DNA of 32,928 nucleotides. Origin: Paenibacillus albiflavus. Lineage in GTDB: Bacteria; Bacillota; Bacilli; Paenibacillales; NBRC-103111. Positions within the stretch are counted from its first letter, which is position 1, and each line of letters begins with the position of its first letter. Under the pieces are notes generated by a model. It searched no databases, was not told the origin of the DNA, and saw only the letters and a program-made list of their open reading frames with translations. Both the position numbers and the translations under genes were made by a program. The DNA lies in assembly GCF_004344915.1 (NCBI RefSeq), contig NZ_SKFG01000045.1, positions 1-32,928 of the forward strand, in the 5' to 3' direction. This document shows positions 17,325 to 24,427 of the stretch, piece by piece.

Positions 17325-17516
17325 ATGTTTTCTAATTATCGTATTTTGGAAATAAAGTATACGTTGTGTTGGGGGTCTATAATTTATCAACCACTTAGTA
17401 TTAGTAGGGGAGAACACAACTATAAAAAAAGGTATGTTATTCAAAATTATCCTGAAGATTTAATAAGCGCAAAAAAGAAGATTTTAATTGAAGACCATGA
17501 ATTTCGCGAATACTGA
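17325..17516 (+). CDS. Doubtful 63-residue ORF in the cassette region
   Basis: An open frame MFSNYRILEIKY to EDHEFREY, 35 bases after the right end of element E2. The position and composition (AT-rich, acidic C-terminus) suit a cassette gene. However, no Shine-Dalgarno sequence precedes the ATG, and I recognise no family. It could be a gene with an unusual start or the remains of a larger one. The stop codon lies inside the next right-end motif. Confidence 0.3.
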   Translation: MFSNYRILEIKYTLCWGSIIYQPLSISRGEHNYKKRYVIQNYPEDLISAKKKILIEDHEFREY

Positions 17517-17530
17517 AGCGTTATACGCAA
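17503..17530. repeat. Right-end motif R3 of the cassette elements
   Basis: TTCGCGAATACTGAAGCG is followed by GTTATAC (17520-17526) and then GCAACC. It matches the right ends of E2 and of R4, in the same order and spacing. No left half is recognised; it may have been lost or lie in the preceding ORF. The next gene starts 90 bases downstream. Confidence 0.5.
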
Positions 17531-17615
17531 CCCAGAAAGACATTAGAGGTCAAACTAATCTCATAACAAGAACTACAATATAGCAAATCTCTAATTACTG
17601 TGTTAGGAGGCTATT

Positions 17616-17795
17616 ATGTTCGTGCTTTATATGCTATTAGCAATAGTGGGAATAGTAATATTGATTTGTATTCTGATATTCTTGGCTTACAACATTTTAC
17701 GAAGCGTAAAGAACATTTACTCTTGGTTTTCCTTGATAGTAATTGTTATTTTTATATGTATTGCCTTTTGGCAAAGTTTGAAGTTTTTAACATAA
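17616..17795 (+). CDS. 59-residue two-helix membrane protein
   Basis: A short frame with a strong TAGGAGG 5 bases before its ATG. The product starts MFVLYMLLAIVGIVILICIL, then a basic stretch (NILRSVKNIYSW), then a second hydrophobic segment (FSLIVIVIFICIAFW) and SLKFLT at the end. It is thus a small membrane protein of two predicted helices. A longer overlapping open frame (17600-17881) has no such coding character and is rejected. It stands in the cassette-like region between motifs R3 and R4. Its stop overlaps TTTAACATAAG, which resembles the left core (TAACATAG) of elements E2 and E5. Function unknown; small hydrophobic cassette proteins can be toxins, but nothing here proves that. Confidence 0.7.
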   Translation: MFVLYMLLAIVGIVILICILIFLAYNILRSVKNIYSWFSLIVIVIFICIAFWQSLKFLT

Positions 17796-17851
17796 GACTT
17801 CAAAGCCTTCGAACCGAGAAATTCAGTCAAAAAAAGGGGCTTGTAGAATCT

Positions 17852-17890
17852 CGTCATATCAATACAAGAAACGTTATATGAAACCGACGC
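17852..17890. repeat. Right-end motif R4 of the cassette elements
   Basis: CGTCATATCAATACAAGAAA, then C and GTTATAT (17873-17879), then GAAACCGACGC. It matches element E2's right end (GTTAGATGAAA...CCGC) and R3. The Nudix gene starts 50 bases later. The left partner is probably TTTAACATAAG at the preceding stop codon. Confidence 0.5.
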
Positions 17891-17929
17891 AAATCAATAT
17901 AAAAGATTTTTCTTGGAAGGAATTTTGCT

Positions 17930-18427
17930 ATGTCGAGAAATTGGAAAGAGTCGTATACTGGGCAACTTCGATCAATATTAGGAAATCAAAAACTGATTAT
18001 CCCGTCAGTAAGAGCTGTAATTTTTAATGAAAGTGGAGAAGTACTATATATCCAGAGAAGAGGAAATGGGAAGTGGGCTTTACCTGCAGGCGGCATTGAA
18101 CTTAATGAATCTATCTTGGAATGTTTGAGACGAGAAGTGTATGAAGAAACCGGGTTAGTAGTAATTAATGCTACACTTATTGCAATGTACACGGGAAGGG
18201 GATATTGTGTAAAAAATAGATTTGGCGATGAGTATCAAGGATTTGAATTATTATTTAGAGTAGATGAGTGGTCAGGAACTATATTGAGTGAAACAAATGA
18301 GACAACTAATATTGGATTCTTTCCACTGAATGACTTGCCTCCATTTGAAACCGGTTACTGGGAGAAGCATGAGAAGGAAGTATTAGAAGATGTAATAAAC
18401 TTTAAGGGAGAGCCAATTATCAAGTGA
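17930..18427 (+). CDS. Nudix hydrolase 1
   Basis: A 165-residue hydrolase of nucleoside diphosphates linked to another moiety. The complete Nudix box is present: G-x5-E-x7-REVYEETGL, within PAGGIELNESILECLRREVY, near residues 57-75. All catalytic glutamates are intact. The N-terminal segment (MSRNWKESYTGQLRSILG) precedes the fold, as in the group with a short helical leader before the domain. TTGGAAGGA precedes the ATG. It is placed 50 bases after right-end motif R4 and followed 23 bases later by element E5. The substrate cannot be read from sequence. Confidence 0.92.
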   Translation: MSRNWKESYTGQLRSILGNQKLIIPSVRAVIFNESGEVLYIQRRGNGKWALPAGGIELNESILECLRREVYEETGLVVINATLIAMYTGRGYCVKNRFGDEYQGFELLFRVDEWSGTILSETNETTNIGFFPLNDLPPFETGYWEKHEKEVLEDVINFKGEPIIK

Positions 18428-18449
18428 TTAAGTTTGTATGTTATTTAAG

Positions 18450-18625
18450 GAAGGCATCGACACCATATAACATAGTGTTTACGCTGTGAATCCTGATGGA
18501 ACCTTGGTTTGCCCGAGGCAATCCGGAGGAGTGAAGTCAAGCGGACAAGCCTGCGAACTTAACCGTATCGCGGCCGGCCTTATTGACCTTAAGCCTCTAG
18601 GCTTCGTGAATACATAAATGCTAGC
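18450..18625. repeat. Cassette-type intergenic element E5
   Basis: Begins GAAGGCA 23 bases after the Nudix stop, with left core ATAACATAGTGTTTACGC (18467-18484), as in E2 and E1. A hairpin CCTTGG/CCGAGG and a GC-rich middle follow. The right part has TTAAGCCTCT (18589-18598) and TTCGTGAAT (18603-18611), identical to blocks of E1, with AAGCC/GGCTT self-complementary. The expected GTT core is degenerate here (ACATAAATG). The element is much richer in GC than the genes beside it. Confidence 0.65.
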
Positions 18626-18661
18626 AGTAATTAATATTTTTATTATTTTGAAAGGAGAACT

Positions 18662-19123
18662 ATGAAAGACATAACTTATAAGTTCTGGACACTATGCATG
18701 ATCCAAGACGGGGATAGAGTATTATTGTTAAATCGGAATCATGATCATTTTAGTGGTTATATTCCACCCGGAGGGAAGCTAGAGTTTCCTGAAAGCCCAA
18801 TTGAAGGGGCGATAAGAGAAGTTAAAGAAGAGACTGGATTAGATGTAAAGAATCTTAAATTTAAGGGTATTTATGAATATGTTAATGAAAAAGAGCGAGA
18901 CAGATATATTATCTATAACTACATTACGCATGATTTTTCGGGGGATTTACTAGTACATTCAGCGGAAGGTAAACCTGAATGGATTCATATTAATGAACTT
19001 GAGTCCATACCGATGCAGCAATCGATTAGAAGAAGAATTCCATATTTCTTTAAGGAAGGAACATTTGAAATTCATGTAGTATGGGATGAAGGAGAGCGTG
19101 AAGTACGTATAAGAGAAACATGA
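18662..19123 (+). CDS. Nudix hydrolase 2 (MutT/YvcI-like)
   Basis: A 153-residue Nudix protein. The complete box G-x5-E-x7-REVKEETGL sits in PPGGKLEFPESPIEGAIREV near residues 38-58. The WTLCMIQDGDRVLLLNRN start and the WIHINELESIPM segment follow the pattern of Bacillus YvcI and other MutT-type nucleotide-pool cleaners. The ATG has AAAGGAG upstream. Different in sequence from Nudix 1, so not a recent duplicate. It follows element E5. Confidence 0.92.
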   Translation: MKDITYKFWTLCMIQDGDRVLLLNRNHDHFSGYIPPGGKLEFPESPIEGAIREVKEETGLDVKNLKFKGIYEYVNEKERDRYIIYNYITHDFSGDLLVHSAEGKPEWIHINELESIPMQQSIRRRIPYFFKEGTFEIHVVWDEGEREVRIRET

Positions 19124-19230
19124 AATGATGAATTTTTTGGGAGTCAAGAAGATAATCACTTTTGCTAAAAACGTAATCACGCTAATCGATAAGAAATATT
19201 TTTTATGAATGATAGCAGAGGAGACAAACA

Positions 19231-19542
19231 ATGAAAGTCTACAACAAAGTTGTCCGTGACCATATCCCCGAAATTATTGAGAAAAGCGGAATGAAATACG
19301 AAATGGAAGAGTTGGATAATAAGCAATTTTTAGAAGGACTGATAGAAAAACTAACGGAAGAGCTAGAAGAGTTTAAAGAGGAAGAAGATATTAAGGAACT
19401 TGCTGATATTTTAGAGGTTGTTTATGCCATAGCAAGGCTCAAAGGTGTGTCCAAGGAGCAGTTAGAAGAAATAAGAAAGCACAAAGAAGAAACGAATGGG
19501 GGATTTAATAAAAACCTCTTTTTGATAAAGACCTATTTGTGA
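19231..19542 (+). CDS. MazG-like nucleotide pyrophosphohydrolase
   Basis: A 103-residue all-alpha protein of the MazG/phosphoribosyl-ATP pyrophosphohydrolase superfamily, which hydrolyses NTPs to NMP and pyrophosphate. It starts YNKVVRDHIPEII. The metal-binding acidic helix LTEELEEFKEEED and the ELADILEVVYAIAR helix give the E-x2-E...E-x2-D arrangement of the family. AGAGGAG precedes the ATG. It is the last gene of the cassette-like region, 107 bases after Nudix 2 without a recognisable element between, so these two nucleotide-cleaning genes may be co-transcribed. Confidence 0.88.
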   Translation: MKVYNKVVRDHIPEIIEKSGMKYEMEELDNKQFLEGLIEKLTEELEEFKEEEDIKELADILEVVYAIARLKGVSKEQLEEIRKHKEETNGGFNKNLFLIKTYL

Positions 19543-19583
19543 ATGTTCGAAGTACCACCTGCCATTATTTTAATATTCATTAA

Positions 19584-19612
19584 TTGACTCTTTTGCAGAT
19601 TAATAGTGTAAT
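19584..19612 (+). promoter_or_regulatory. Promoter upstream of the capA-like gene
   Basis: TTGACT (19584-19589), a 17-base spacer and TGTAAT (19607-19612), each one base from consensus. Transcription would begin near 19619 and pass through the hairpin repeat before reaching the gene. Confidence 0.6.
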
Positions 19613-19628
19613 AATTGGAAAAATGTAT

Positions 19629-19728
19629 TATATTGGTATACGTATCATCTGAAGAAACGTAGCCGTTCTTCGTGAAAGGACGGTGAATCCGTTTCTTTTT
19701 TGTTATTTATTCAGGGGGAGTCGAATGA
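19629..19728 (+). repeat. Copy 2 of the hairpin/leader repeat, upstream of the capA-like gene
   Basis: About 86% identical to 15948-16045. Outer stem GAAACG/CGTTTC, inner stem CCGTTCTT/AAGGACGG, six-T run, then GTTATTTATTCA and GGGGGAG, which is the ribosome binding site of the next gene. The changes between copies in the inner stem (C-G here, T-G in copy 1) keep pairing. It may end transcription from the MazG-like gene. Because a promoter lies just upstream of it, it could instead act as a transcription attenuator. Confidence 0.8.
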
Positions 19729-19729
19729 G

Positions 19730-20938
19730 TTGAAAAGATTGAAAATTAAAAAATCTTTATTTAGCAAGTACAGGCATTTATTCGTATTTACATTGGTAGT
19801 GGGACTATTATTGTTGACAGCATGTCAGGCTGTATCTACTTCAAAAACAGATCAAGCGCAAGTGACGGATACTCCGATTAATCTTGCAGCATCAATCTCA
19901 ACAGCTTCAATACAGCAGACAGAGGCGGTTACTCCATCTCCTTCACCTTCAGATGAACCACAGAATAGTGTATCTCAGGCTGAAGTTCCTGAGAATGAAG
20001 ATGTGTCAATTGTCATAATGGGTGATATTTTGCTTGGGGATACGGTATATCCACATCTGGAACGCAATGGGTTTGAATACCCTTATAGGGAGATTAAACC
20101 AATTCTCGAGAAAGCGGATGTAGCGGTTGGCAATCTGGAATTTGCAGTTACGACAAGAGGGGTTAAAGAGAACAAGACATGGACATTCCGAGCAGGACCT
20201 GAGGTGCTGCCGGCAATGGTGGAAGCAGGATTTGATGCTGTAAGCTTGGCTAATAATCATGCGATTGATTACGGGCGTCAGGGATTGCTCGATACGCTTG
20301 ATAATGTTAAGCAGGCCGGAATGGGCTTATTCGGAGCGGGACAAGATGAGAAAGAAGCATATTCACCTTGGGTTATAGAGAAAGGTGGCAAGAAATTTGC
20401 GTTTCTTGGTTTTAGCCGTATCGTTCGCTCGGAGACTTGGAAGGCAACTCCAACTCAGCCCGGAGTTGCGGAGACACATCAGACAGATCGTGCATTAGCT
20501 GCTATTGGGCGTGCCAAAGAAAATAACGATGTTGTCATTGTATACCCACATTGGGGAACAGAGAATACAACGGAGGTTGAACCGTATCAGCATAAATTAG
20601 CACAAGCGTATATCGATGCTGGAGCAGACCTCGTGATTGGCGCACATCCTCATATGCTTCAGGGCTTGGAGCAGTATAAAGGCAAGTGGATTATGTACTC
20701 GCTTGGCAATTTTATTTTTCAAACGATTGAAGAAAGACCTTTAACCTGGGATACCGTAATATTGGAAGCCAAATTTGCTAAAGATGGTCAAGTTGATCTG
20801 AAGCTGCATCCCTTCCTGACAACTGCGGCTCAGCCCAAAAAAATGAGCACTGAAGCGGAGAAACGATTATTTCAGCGCCTAACGGATATTTCATTTGATG
20901 TTAAAGTTAATGAAGATGGCACAGTTTCCAAGCCATAA
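19730..20938 (+). CDS. CapA family lipoprotein (poly-gamma-glutamate capsule-type metallophosphatase fold)
   Basis: A 402-residue surface lipoprotein. A basic start (MKRLKIKKSLFSKYR) and a hydrophobic core end in LLTAC, with Cys32 as the lipid-modified residue, followed by a Ser/Thr/Pro-rich linker. The CapA/PGA domain starts VSIVIMGDILLGD and has GNLEFAV, SLANNHAIDYG, VVIVYPHWGTE, VIGAHPHML and SLGNFIF, the metal-site motifs of the calcineurin-like fold. CapA proteins take part in poly-gamma-glutamate export in Bacillus, but no capB/capC are nearby, so the substrate is unknown. The start is TTG at 19730, with GGGGGAG 9 bases upstream. The frame extends to 19700, but that start would lie within the hairpin's T-run. 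Confidence 0.9.
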   Translation: MKRLKIKKSLFSKYRHLFVFTLVVGLLLLTACQAVSTSKTDQAQVTDTPINLAASISTASIQQTEAVTPSPSPSDEPQNSVSQAEVPENEDVSIVIMGDILLGDTVYPHLERNGFEYPYREIKPILEKADVAVGNLEFAVTTRGVKENKTWTFRAGPEVLPAMVEAGFDAVSLANNHAIDYGRQGLLDTLDNVKQAGMGLFGAGQDEKEAYSPWVIEKGGKKFAFLGFSRIVRSETWKATPTQPGVAETHQTDRALAAIGRAKENNDVVIVYPHWGTENTTEVEPYQHKLAQAYIDAGADLVIGAHPHMLQGLEQYKGKWIMYSLGNFIFQTIEERPLTWDTVILEAKFAKDGQVDLKLHPFLTTAAQPKKMSTEAEKRLFQRLTDISFDVKVNEDGTVSKP

Positions 20939-20940
20939 GG

Positions 20941-20984
20941 AAAGCTCTCTTAATCCAATAAGGATTGGGAGAGCTTTTATTTTG
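20941..20984 (+). terminator. Terminator of the capA-like gene
   Basis: A 16-bp stem, AAAGCTCTCTTAATCC (20941-20956) with GGATTGGGAGAGCTTT (20962-20977), containing two G-T pairs and an AATAA loop, followed by a T-rich tail. It starts 2 bases after the stop codon. Confidence 0.9.
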
Positions 20985-21042
20985 ATATACTTTTGTGTGA
21001 GGCACTCTTTTGTCTTGCCATATTTAATGTAAGAATCCCGCT

Positions 21043-21459
21043 TTAATGACCTGCGGCTTTAAGTGTATGCTTGCTCTGACTTGCCTGCATACGGAACACA
21101 ACGGCAATGAGTTTATCCTGTTCGTAAGGATTAATATTCGAGAATTGGCAGGCGTACATGTATTGCTCATGATCTACTTGATAATAACGGACGATGGATA
21201 CTTGTTCGAAGAAGATGTTGTCCATTACTTCAAAATTCACAGTAAGAATATCATCGGGGGTATGAATGATCGGCTCTTTTGTATAGAAGCTAATGCCACC
21301 TCCGCTTAAATCGCGGATTGTTGCTTGATAGGTTGTGGTTGGAATATAGTCGTCCAGATCTCCAAGAACGGTAACTTCAACAGTCATATGATACAGATTC
21401 AAGCGAAAGAAAGCGCGTCTATTGGGTGTGGCTTGATTGGATGCGTAATGTCGACTCAT
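21043..21459 (-). CDS. PilZ domain protein (c-di-GMP receptor)
   Basis: A 138-residue protein, essentially one PilZ domain. The c-di-GMP binding residues are present: RRAFFR near the N-terminus and DLSGGGISF in the middle. It would sense cyclic di-GMP, commonly to adjust motility or exopolysaccharide. The ATG at 21459 (MSRHYASNQ) is preferred because AAGGAG lies 8 bases upstream. The frame opens earlier, at 21510 (17 more residues), but that ATG overlaps the Spo0A-type boxes and has only a distant GAAGGGA. It is a single gene facing the capA terminator. Confidence 0.9.
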   Translation of the reverse strand: MSRHYASNQATPNRRAFFRLNLYHMTVEVTVLGDLDDYIPTTTYQATIRDLSGGGISFYTKEPIIHTPDDILTVNFEVMDNIFFEQVSIVRYYQVDHEQYMYACQFSNINPYEQDKLIAVVFRMQASQSKHTLKAAGH

Positions 21460-21502
21460 TTGTAAGCTCCTTGATTGAAATTCAGATCGATTATTGGTAT
21501 TT

Positions 21503-21519
21503 TTCGACATATTTCGACA
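21503..21519 (-). promoter_or_regulatory. Tandem Spo0A boxes upstream of the PilZ gene
   Basis: Two copies of TGTCGAA on the minus strand (21519-21513 and 21509-21503), spaced exactly 10 bases apart, one helix turn. TGTCGAA is the established core of the Spo0A binding site (0A box), and paired boxes 10 bases apart are typical of strong targets. They lie 44-60 bases upstream of the chosen PilZ start. Confidence 0.7.
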
Positions 21520-21665
21520 AATCCCTTCTTTTGGATAAATTTATCTTCAGTTAATTCGAAATTGTCACTTTCCATTCACAATGTAAGGCCAATATAGCCC
21601 AAGTGAGTCATAGGCAAGCGCCCGTAATTAAAGTTATTTTAAATATAGAATGATACAAAACGGGG

Positions 21666-23018
21666 GTGGGAGTAATTAGCCAAAATCGATGGTTAGGGCG
21701 TTGTATACTCCTGATGATCATCATGGTTGCTGGATTATTCGGTGGACTTCAAGGAGCGTCAGCAGCTGACCAACCTGTTAACTTGCAATCGCTCATCGAT
21801 CAAGCAAAGCCTGGGGATACAATCACAGTTCCGGCAGGTGCTTATCAAGGTCCTATACAGATCAATAAGACTCTGAAGTTAATCGCGGACCAGGAAGTTC
21901 TGATACATGGCAATGGCGATGCTCCAATCCTGACGATTCAAGCCGATCATGTCTTAATCGCTGGTATCCATTTCGTTGATGAAAGAGCTAGAGATCCAAA
22001 AGAAGCCACTGTACTGGTCAAGGGCAATGACAATGTGCTGAAGGAAGTGACCGTACGTACGAATGGAACAGGTATTCAGCTCAGAGAAGCAAGTCGTAAC
22101 CTGCTTGATGGCGTACAAATCCAAGGCTTAACAGACGCTCGCAGCGGATCGGATTCCGTGATGCGAGGCAATGGTATTGACCTATGGGAATCGTACAGCA
22201 ATCAGATCATCAATAGTTCGGTTGATAATATGTATGATGGCATTTACTTGGAGAACAGCAGCGATAATCTGATTCGGAGCAATGTCGCGAAGAACTCGCG
22301 TTACGGTTACCACCTCATGTTCACAAAGAATAATACGATTGAGAAGAATGTTGGGTTCCATAATGTGACAGGTGCGATGGTGATGGGTTCGGAGCAAGTG
22401 AAGGTTCAGCATAATGAATTTTCCAAACAAAATGAGAATGTGAATTCGCAGGGTATCCTTCTATTCGATGTCAAAAAGACGGCCATTCAAGGCAACGAAG
22501 TGGAAGGTAATCGGGTAGGGATCTATGTGGAATCATCGAGTGATAATCAGATTCTGAATAATGTGCTGACACGTAATTTTATCGGCATTCAGATGATCGA
22601 TGCTTCGACTAATGAATTGGAAGGCAATGAATTTGTATCTAATGTGATTCAAGCCCAAGCAGAATCGAGCTCGGACAATCGGGTTCAAGCGAACTATTGG
22701 GATGATATGCAGGGCATCGATCGTACAGGTTCAGGGCGAAGTGATCTAGCTTATCAAATAAATCCGTTCTATATCACCCTTACGAATGATGTTAAAGCGT
22801 TTCAGCTATTTTTTGGCTCACCAGGCATGGAATTTCTAGAATCTTTATTCAATAATCCAACGGATTCCTGGCTTAAGGATCGTTCACCTCTTATGAAGCC
22901 GCCAGCTTTGCAAGGACAGGTGGAGCAAGGGGTAGGGTTTTCAGCTTTATGGCTTGGGTTGGTATTGTTAGTTGTTAGTTTATTATGTATATATAATTGG
23001 GGGATTGCACGAAAATGA
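21666..23018 (+). CDS. nosD: NosD-like right-handed beta-helix protein
   Basis: A 450-residue exported protein of the NosD family, known as an accessory factor in copper-site maturation of nitrous oxide reductase. The signal peptide (GRCILLMIIMVAGLFGGLQG, ending ASA) is followed by many short beta-helix rungs with repeated asparagine ladders (NSSDNLIRSN, NNTIEKN, SSDNQILNN, SSDNRVQANYWDD). A C-terminal membrane anchor follows (LWLGLVLLVVSLLCIYNW). The start is uncertain: the only early start codon is GTG at 21666, placed within GGGGGTGGGAG, so its spacing to a ribosome binding site is poor. The stop overlaps the nosL start by 4 bases (ATGA). First gene of the operon nosD-nosL-nosY-nosF. Confidence 0.88.
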   Translation: MGVISQNRWLGRCILLMIIMVAGLFGGLQGASAADQPVNLQSLIDQAKPGDTITVPAGAYQGPIQINKTLKLIADQEVLIHGNGDAPILTIQADHVLIAGIHFVDERARDPKEATVLVKGNDNVLKEVTVRTNGTGIQLREASRNLLDGVQIQGLTDARSGSDSVMRGNGIDLWESYSNQIINSSVDNMYDGIYLENSSDNLIRSNVAKNSRYGYHLMFTKNNTIEKNVGFHNVTGAMVMGSEQVKVQHNEFSKQNENVNSQGILLFDVKKTAIQGNEVEGNRVGIYVESSSDNQILNNVLTRNFIGIQMIDASTNELEGNEFVSNVIQAQAESSSDNRVQANYWDDMQGIDRTGSGRSDLAYQINPFYITLTNDVKAFQLFFGSPGMEFLESLFNNPTDSWLKDRSPLMKPPALQGQVEQGVGFSALWLGLVLLVVSLLCIYNWGIARK

Positions 23019-23590
23019 GAAAATTATGGTTAAACGTAGCGTTAGTTGCAGGATTGGCAGTTGTAAGTACAGGTTGTGGCTCGAAACAGGCGGAGCCAGT
23101 GGCGATTAATGCCGCAGTCGATAAATGCGATATTTGCAATATGACCGTGAACGATGATATTAATGCGACAGAAATTATTCTAAAGAATGGCAAAGCGTTA
23201 AAATTTGATGATATCGGCGATATGTATGTCTGGACGAAGAAGAATGGTACAACGGATGTGGATGTTCAGTATGTTCGTGATTATAAGTCAAAAGAATGGG
23301 TTCAATTGAAGGATGCTACGTTTGCTTATGACCCTACCTTCCATACACCAATGGCATATGGCGTTTATTCCTTTAAAGACAGCAAAGAAGCGGAAGCGTT
23401 CATCGCTGAACAGAAGGCAGGTAAAGTGTTAACTGTCAAAGATTTGGACAGCCATAGCTGGGAGAGAAACAAGGAAAATATGCATATGGGTGACATGAAA
23501 GATGGTCACAATATGAATAATGGTGATACAAACGGCGGTAATCATATGGATATGAATAAGAAAGATGAGCATGGCGACGGCAAAAAATAA
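23015..23590 (+). CDS. nosL: NosL-like copper chaperone lipoprotein with Met/His-rich tail
   Basis: A 191-residue lipoprotein. The signal ends VVSTGC (Cys21). The NosL copper(I) motif C-x2-C-x-M is at Cys38, Cys41, Met43 (KCDICNM). The region continues with the NosL fold (FDDIGDMYVW, TPMAYGVYSF). The last 36 residues are very rich in methionine, histidine and aspartate (MHMGDMKDGHNM, then NHMDMNKKDEHGDGKK), an extra likely copper-binding tail not present in most NosL proteins. The ATG overlaps the nosD stop, with GGGGGA upstream. It supplies copper to the Nos system or a related copper enzyme. Confidence 0.9.
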   Translation: MRKLWLNVALVAGLAVVSTGCGSKQAEPVAINAAVDKCDICNMTVNDDINATEIILKNGKALKFDDIGDMYVWTKKNGTTDVDVQYVRDYKSKEWVQLKDATFAYDPTFHTPMAYGVYSFKDSKEAEAFIAEQKAGKVLTVKDLDSHSWERNKENMHMGDMKDGHNMNNGDTNGGNHMDMNKKDEHGDGKK

Positions 23591-23608
23591 ACAAAGGTGT
23601 GAAACGCT

Positions 23609-24427
23609 TTGAATGTATTCATAATCGCGCTTCGCGAGATTAAGCTTGGTTTTCGCAATCCATGGGCTTATTCGTTTCTAGCCTTGTTTTCATTCTTTAG
23701 TTTAGCGCTTCTGCTCATTCAGTCACAAAGCAGCCTGCAAGGCTATACGCATACGACAGGAACGATGCTTAACTTGATCTTGTATTTATTGCCTTTAATG
23801 ACGCTGCTGCTCGGTTCATTCGCCGTTACTGCAGAGAAGGAAGAAGGGGGTTGGGCTTTATTATCAACCTATTCTTTATCGACATCTTCCTTTTTGCTAG
23901 GTAAGTTTATCGGACTCTTTGTCGTTCTGGCAGTGATCGTTGCATTCGGGTACGGGATATCGGGTGTGCTTGGCGCTTTACTTGGACAAGGATTTACGTT
24001 CTCGTCTCTTGCTTTCTTTTTTGCCTTCTCGCTCCTGGTCGTATTCTTGTTCTTGGGGGTAGCGATATGGATTGGAACTCTTTCACGGAATCGTTGGCAG
24101 GCGCTGACGATCGGGGTGAGTGCATGGTTTATTTATATTATCGGCTGGTCTACTCTGCTGATCTCTGTATTAGGATGGCTGCATTATAGCCTGATCAAAC
24201 CTGCGCTTATCGGCTTAACATTCCTCAATCCAGCAGAACTTGTGCGCATCTTTATGGTCGTCAAAATGGGCGGTGGCTCGATATTCGGTCCTGAGTATTA
24301 TCAGTGGGTTACTTGGATTCAAAGTCCATGGGGTGTACCGATCTTCATCCTTGCTTGCCTATTATGGGTAGCGATTGCGCTTGGAACGGCAATGCTCGTC
24401 TGGGAGAGGGGGAGACGTCGTGGGTAA
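23609..24427 (+). CDS. nosY: NosY-like ABC transporter permease
   Basis: A 272-residue ABC-2 type membrane protein with about six helices: AYSFLALFSFFSLALLLI, LNLILYLLPLMTLLLGSFAV, FIGLFVVLAVIVAFGYGI, FFFAFSLLVVFLFLGVAIWI, ALTIGVSAWFIYIIGWSTL, and a C-terminal FILACLLWVAIALGTAMLV. The EREI-like start (ALREIKLGFRNPWA) and EKEEG motif are as in NosY. It pairs with the ATPase encoded next to form the NosFY transporter. The start is TTG at 23609, with AAAGGTG upstream. The ATPase start lies inside its last codons (overlap of 8 bases). Confidence 0.88.
   Translation: MNVFIIALREIKLGFRNPWAYSFLALFSFFSLALLLIQSQSSLQGYTHTTGTMLNLILYLLPLMTLLLGSFAVTAEKEEGGWALLSTYSLSTSSFLLGKFIGLFVVLAVIVAFGYGISGVLGALLGQGFTFSSLAFFFAFSLLVVFLFLGVAIWIGTLSRNRWQALTIGVSAWFIYIIGWSTLLISVLGWLHYSLIKPALIGLTFLNPAELVRIFMVVKMGGGSIFGPEYYQWVTWIQSPWGVPIFILACLLWVAIALGTAMLVWERGRRRG

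Noticed and set aside
17205-17444. 79-residue minus-strand ORF
   Set aside because: It runs through the E2 hairpin and has no ribosome binding site or protein-like features.
17600-17881. 93-residue plus-strand ORF starting at GTG
   Set aside because: It starts inside the ribosome binding site of the 59-residue membrane protein, which lies in another frame and has much better coding character.
19125-19208. 27-residue ORF (MMNFLGVKKIIT...) after Nudix 2
   Set aside because: The peptide is amphipathic and looks interesting, but no ribosome binding site precedes it and chance is likely at this length.
15948-19728. Insertion sequence or prophage explaining the AT-rich gene block
   Set aside because: No transposase, integrase, phage gene or terminal inverted repeats of an insertion sequence are seen in any frame.
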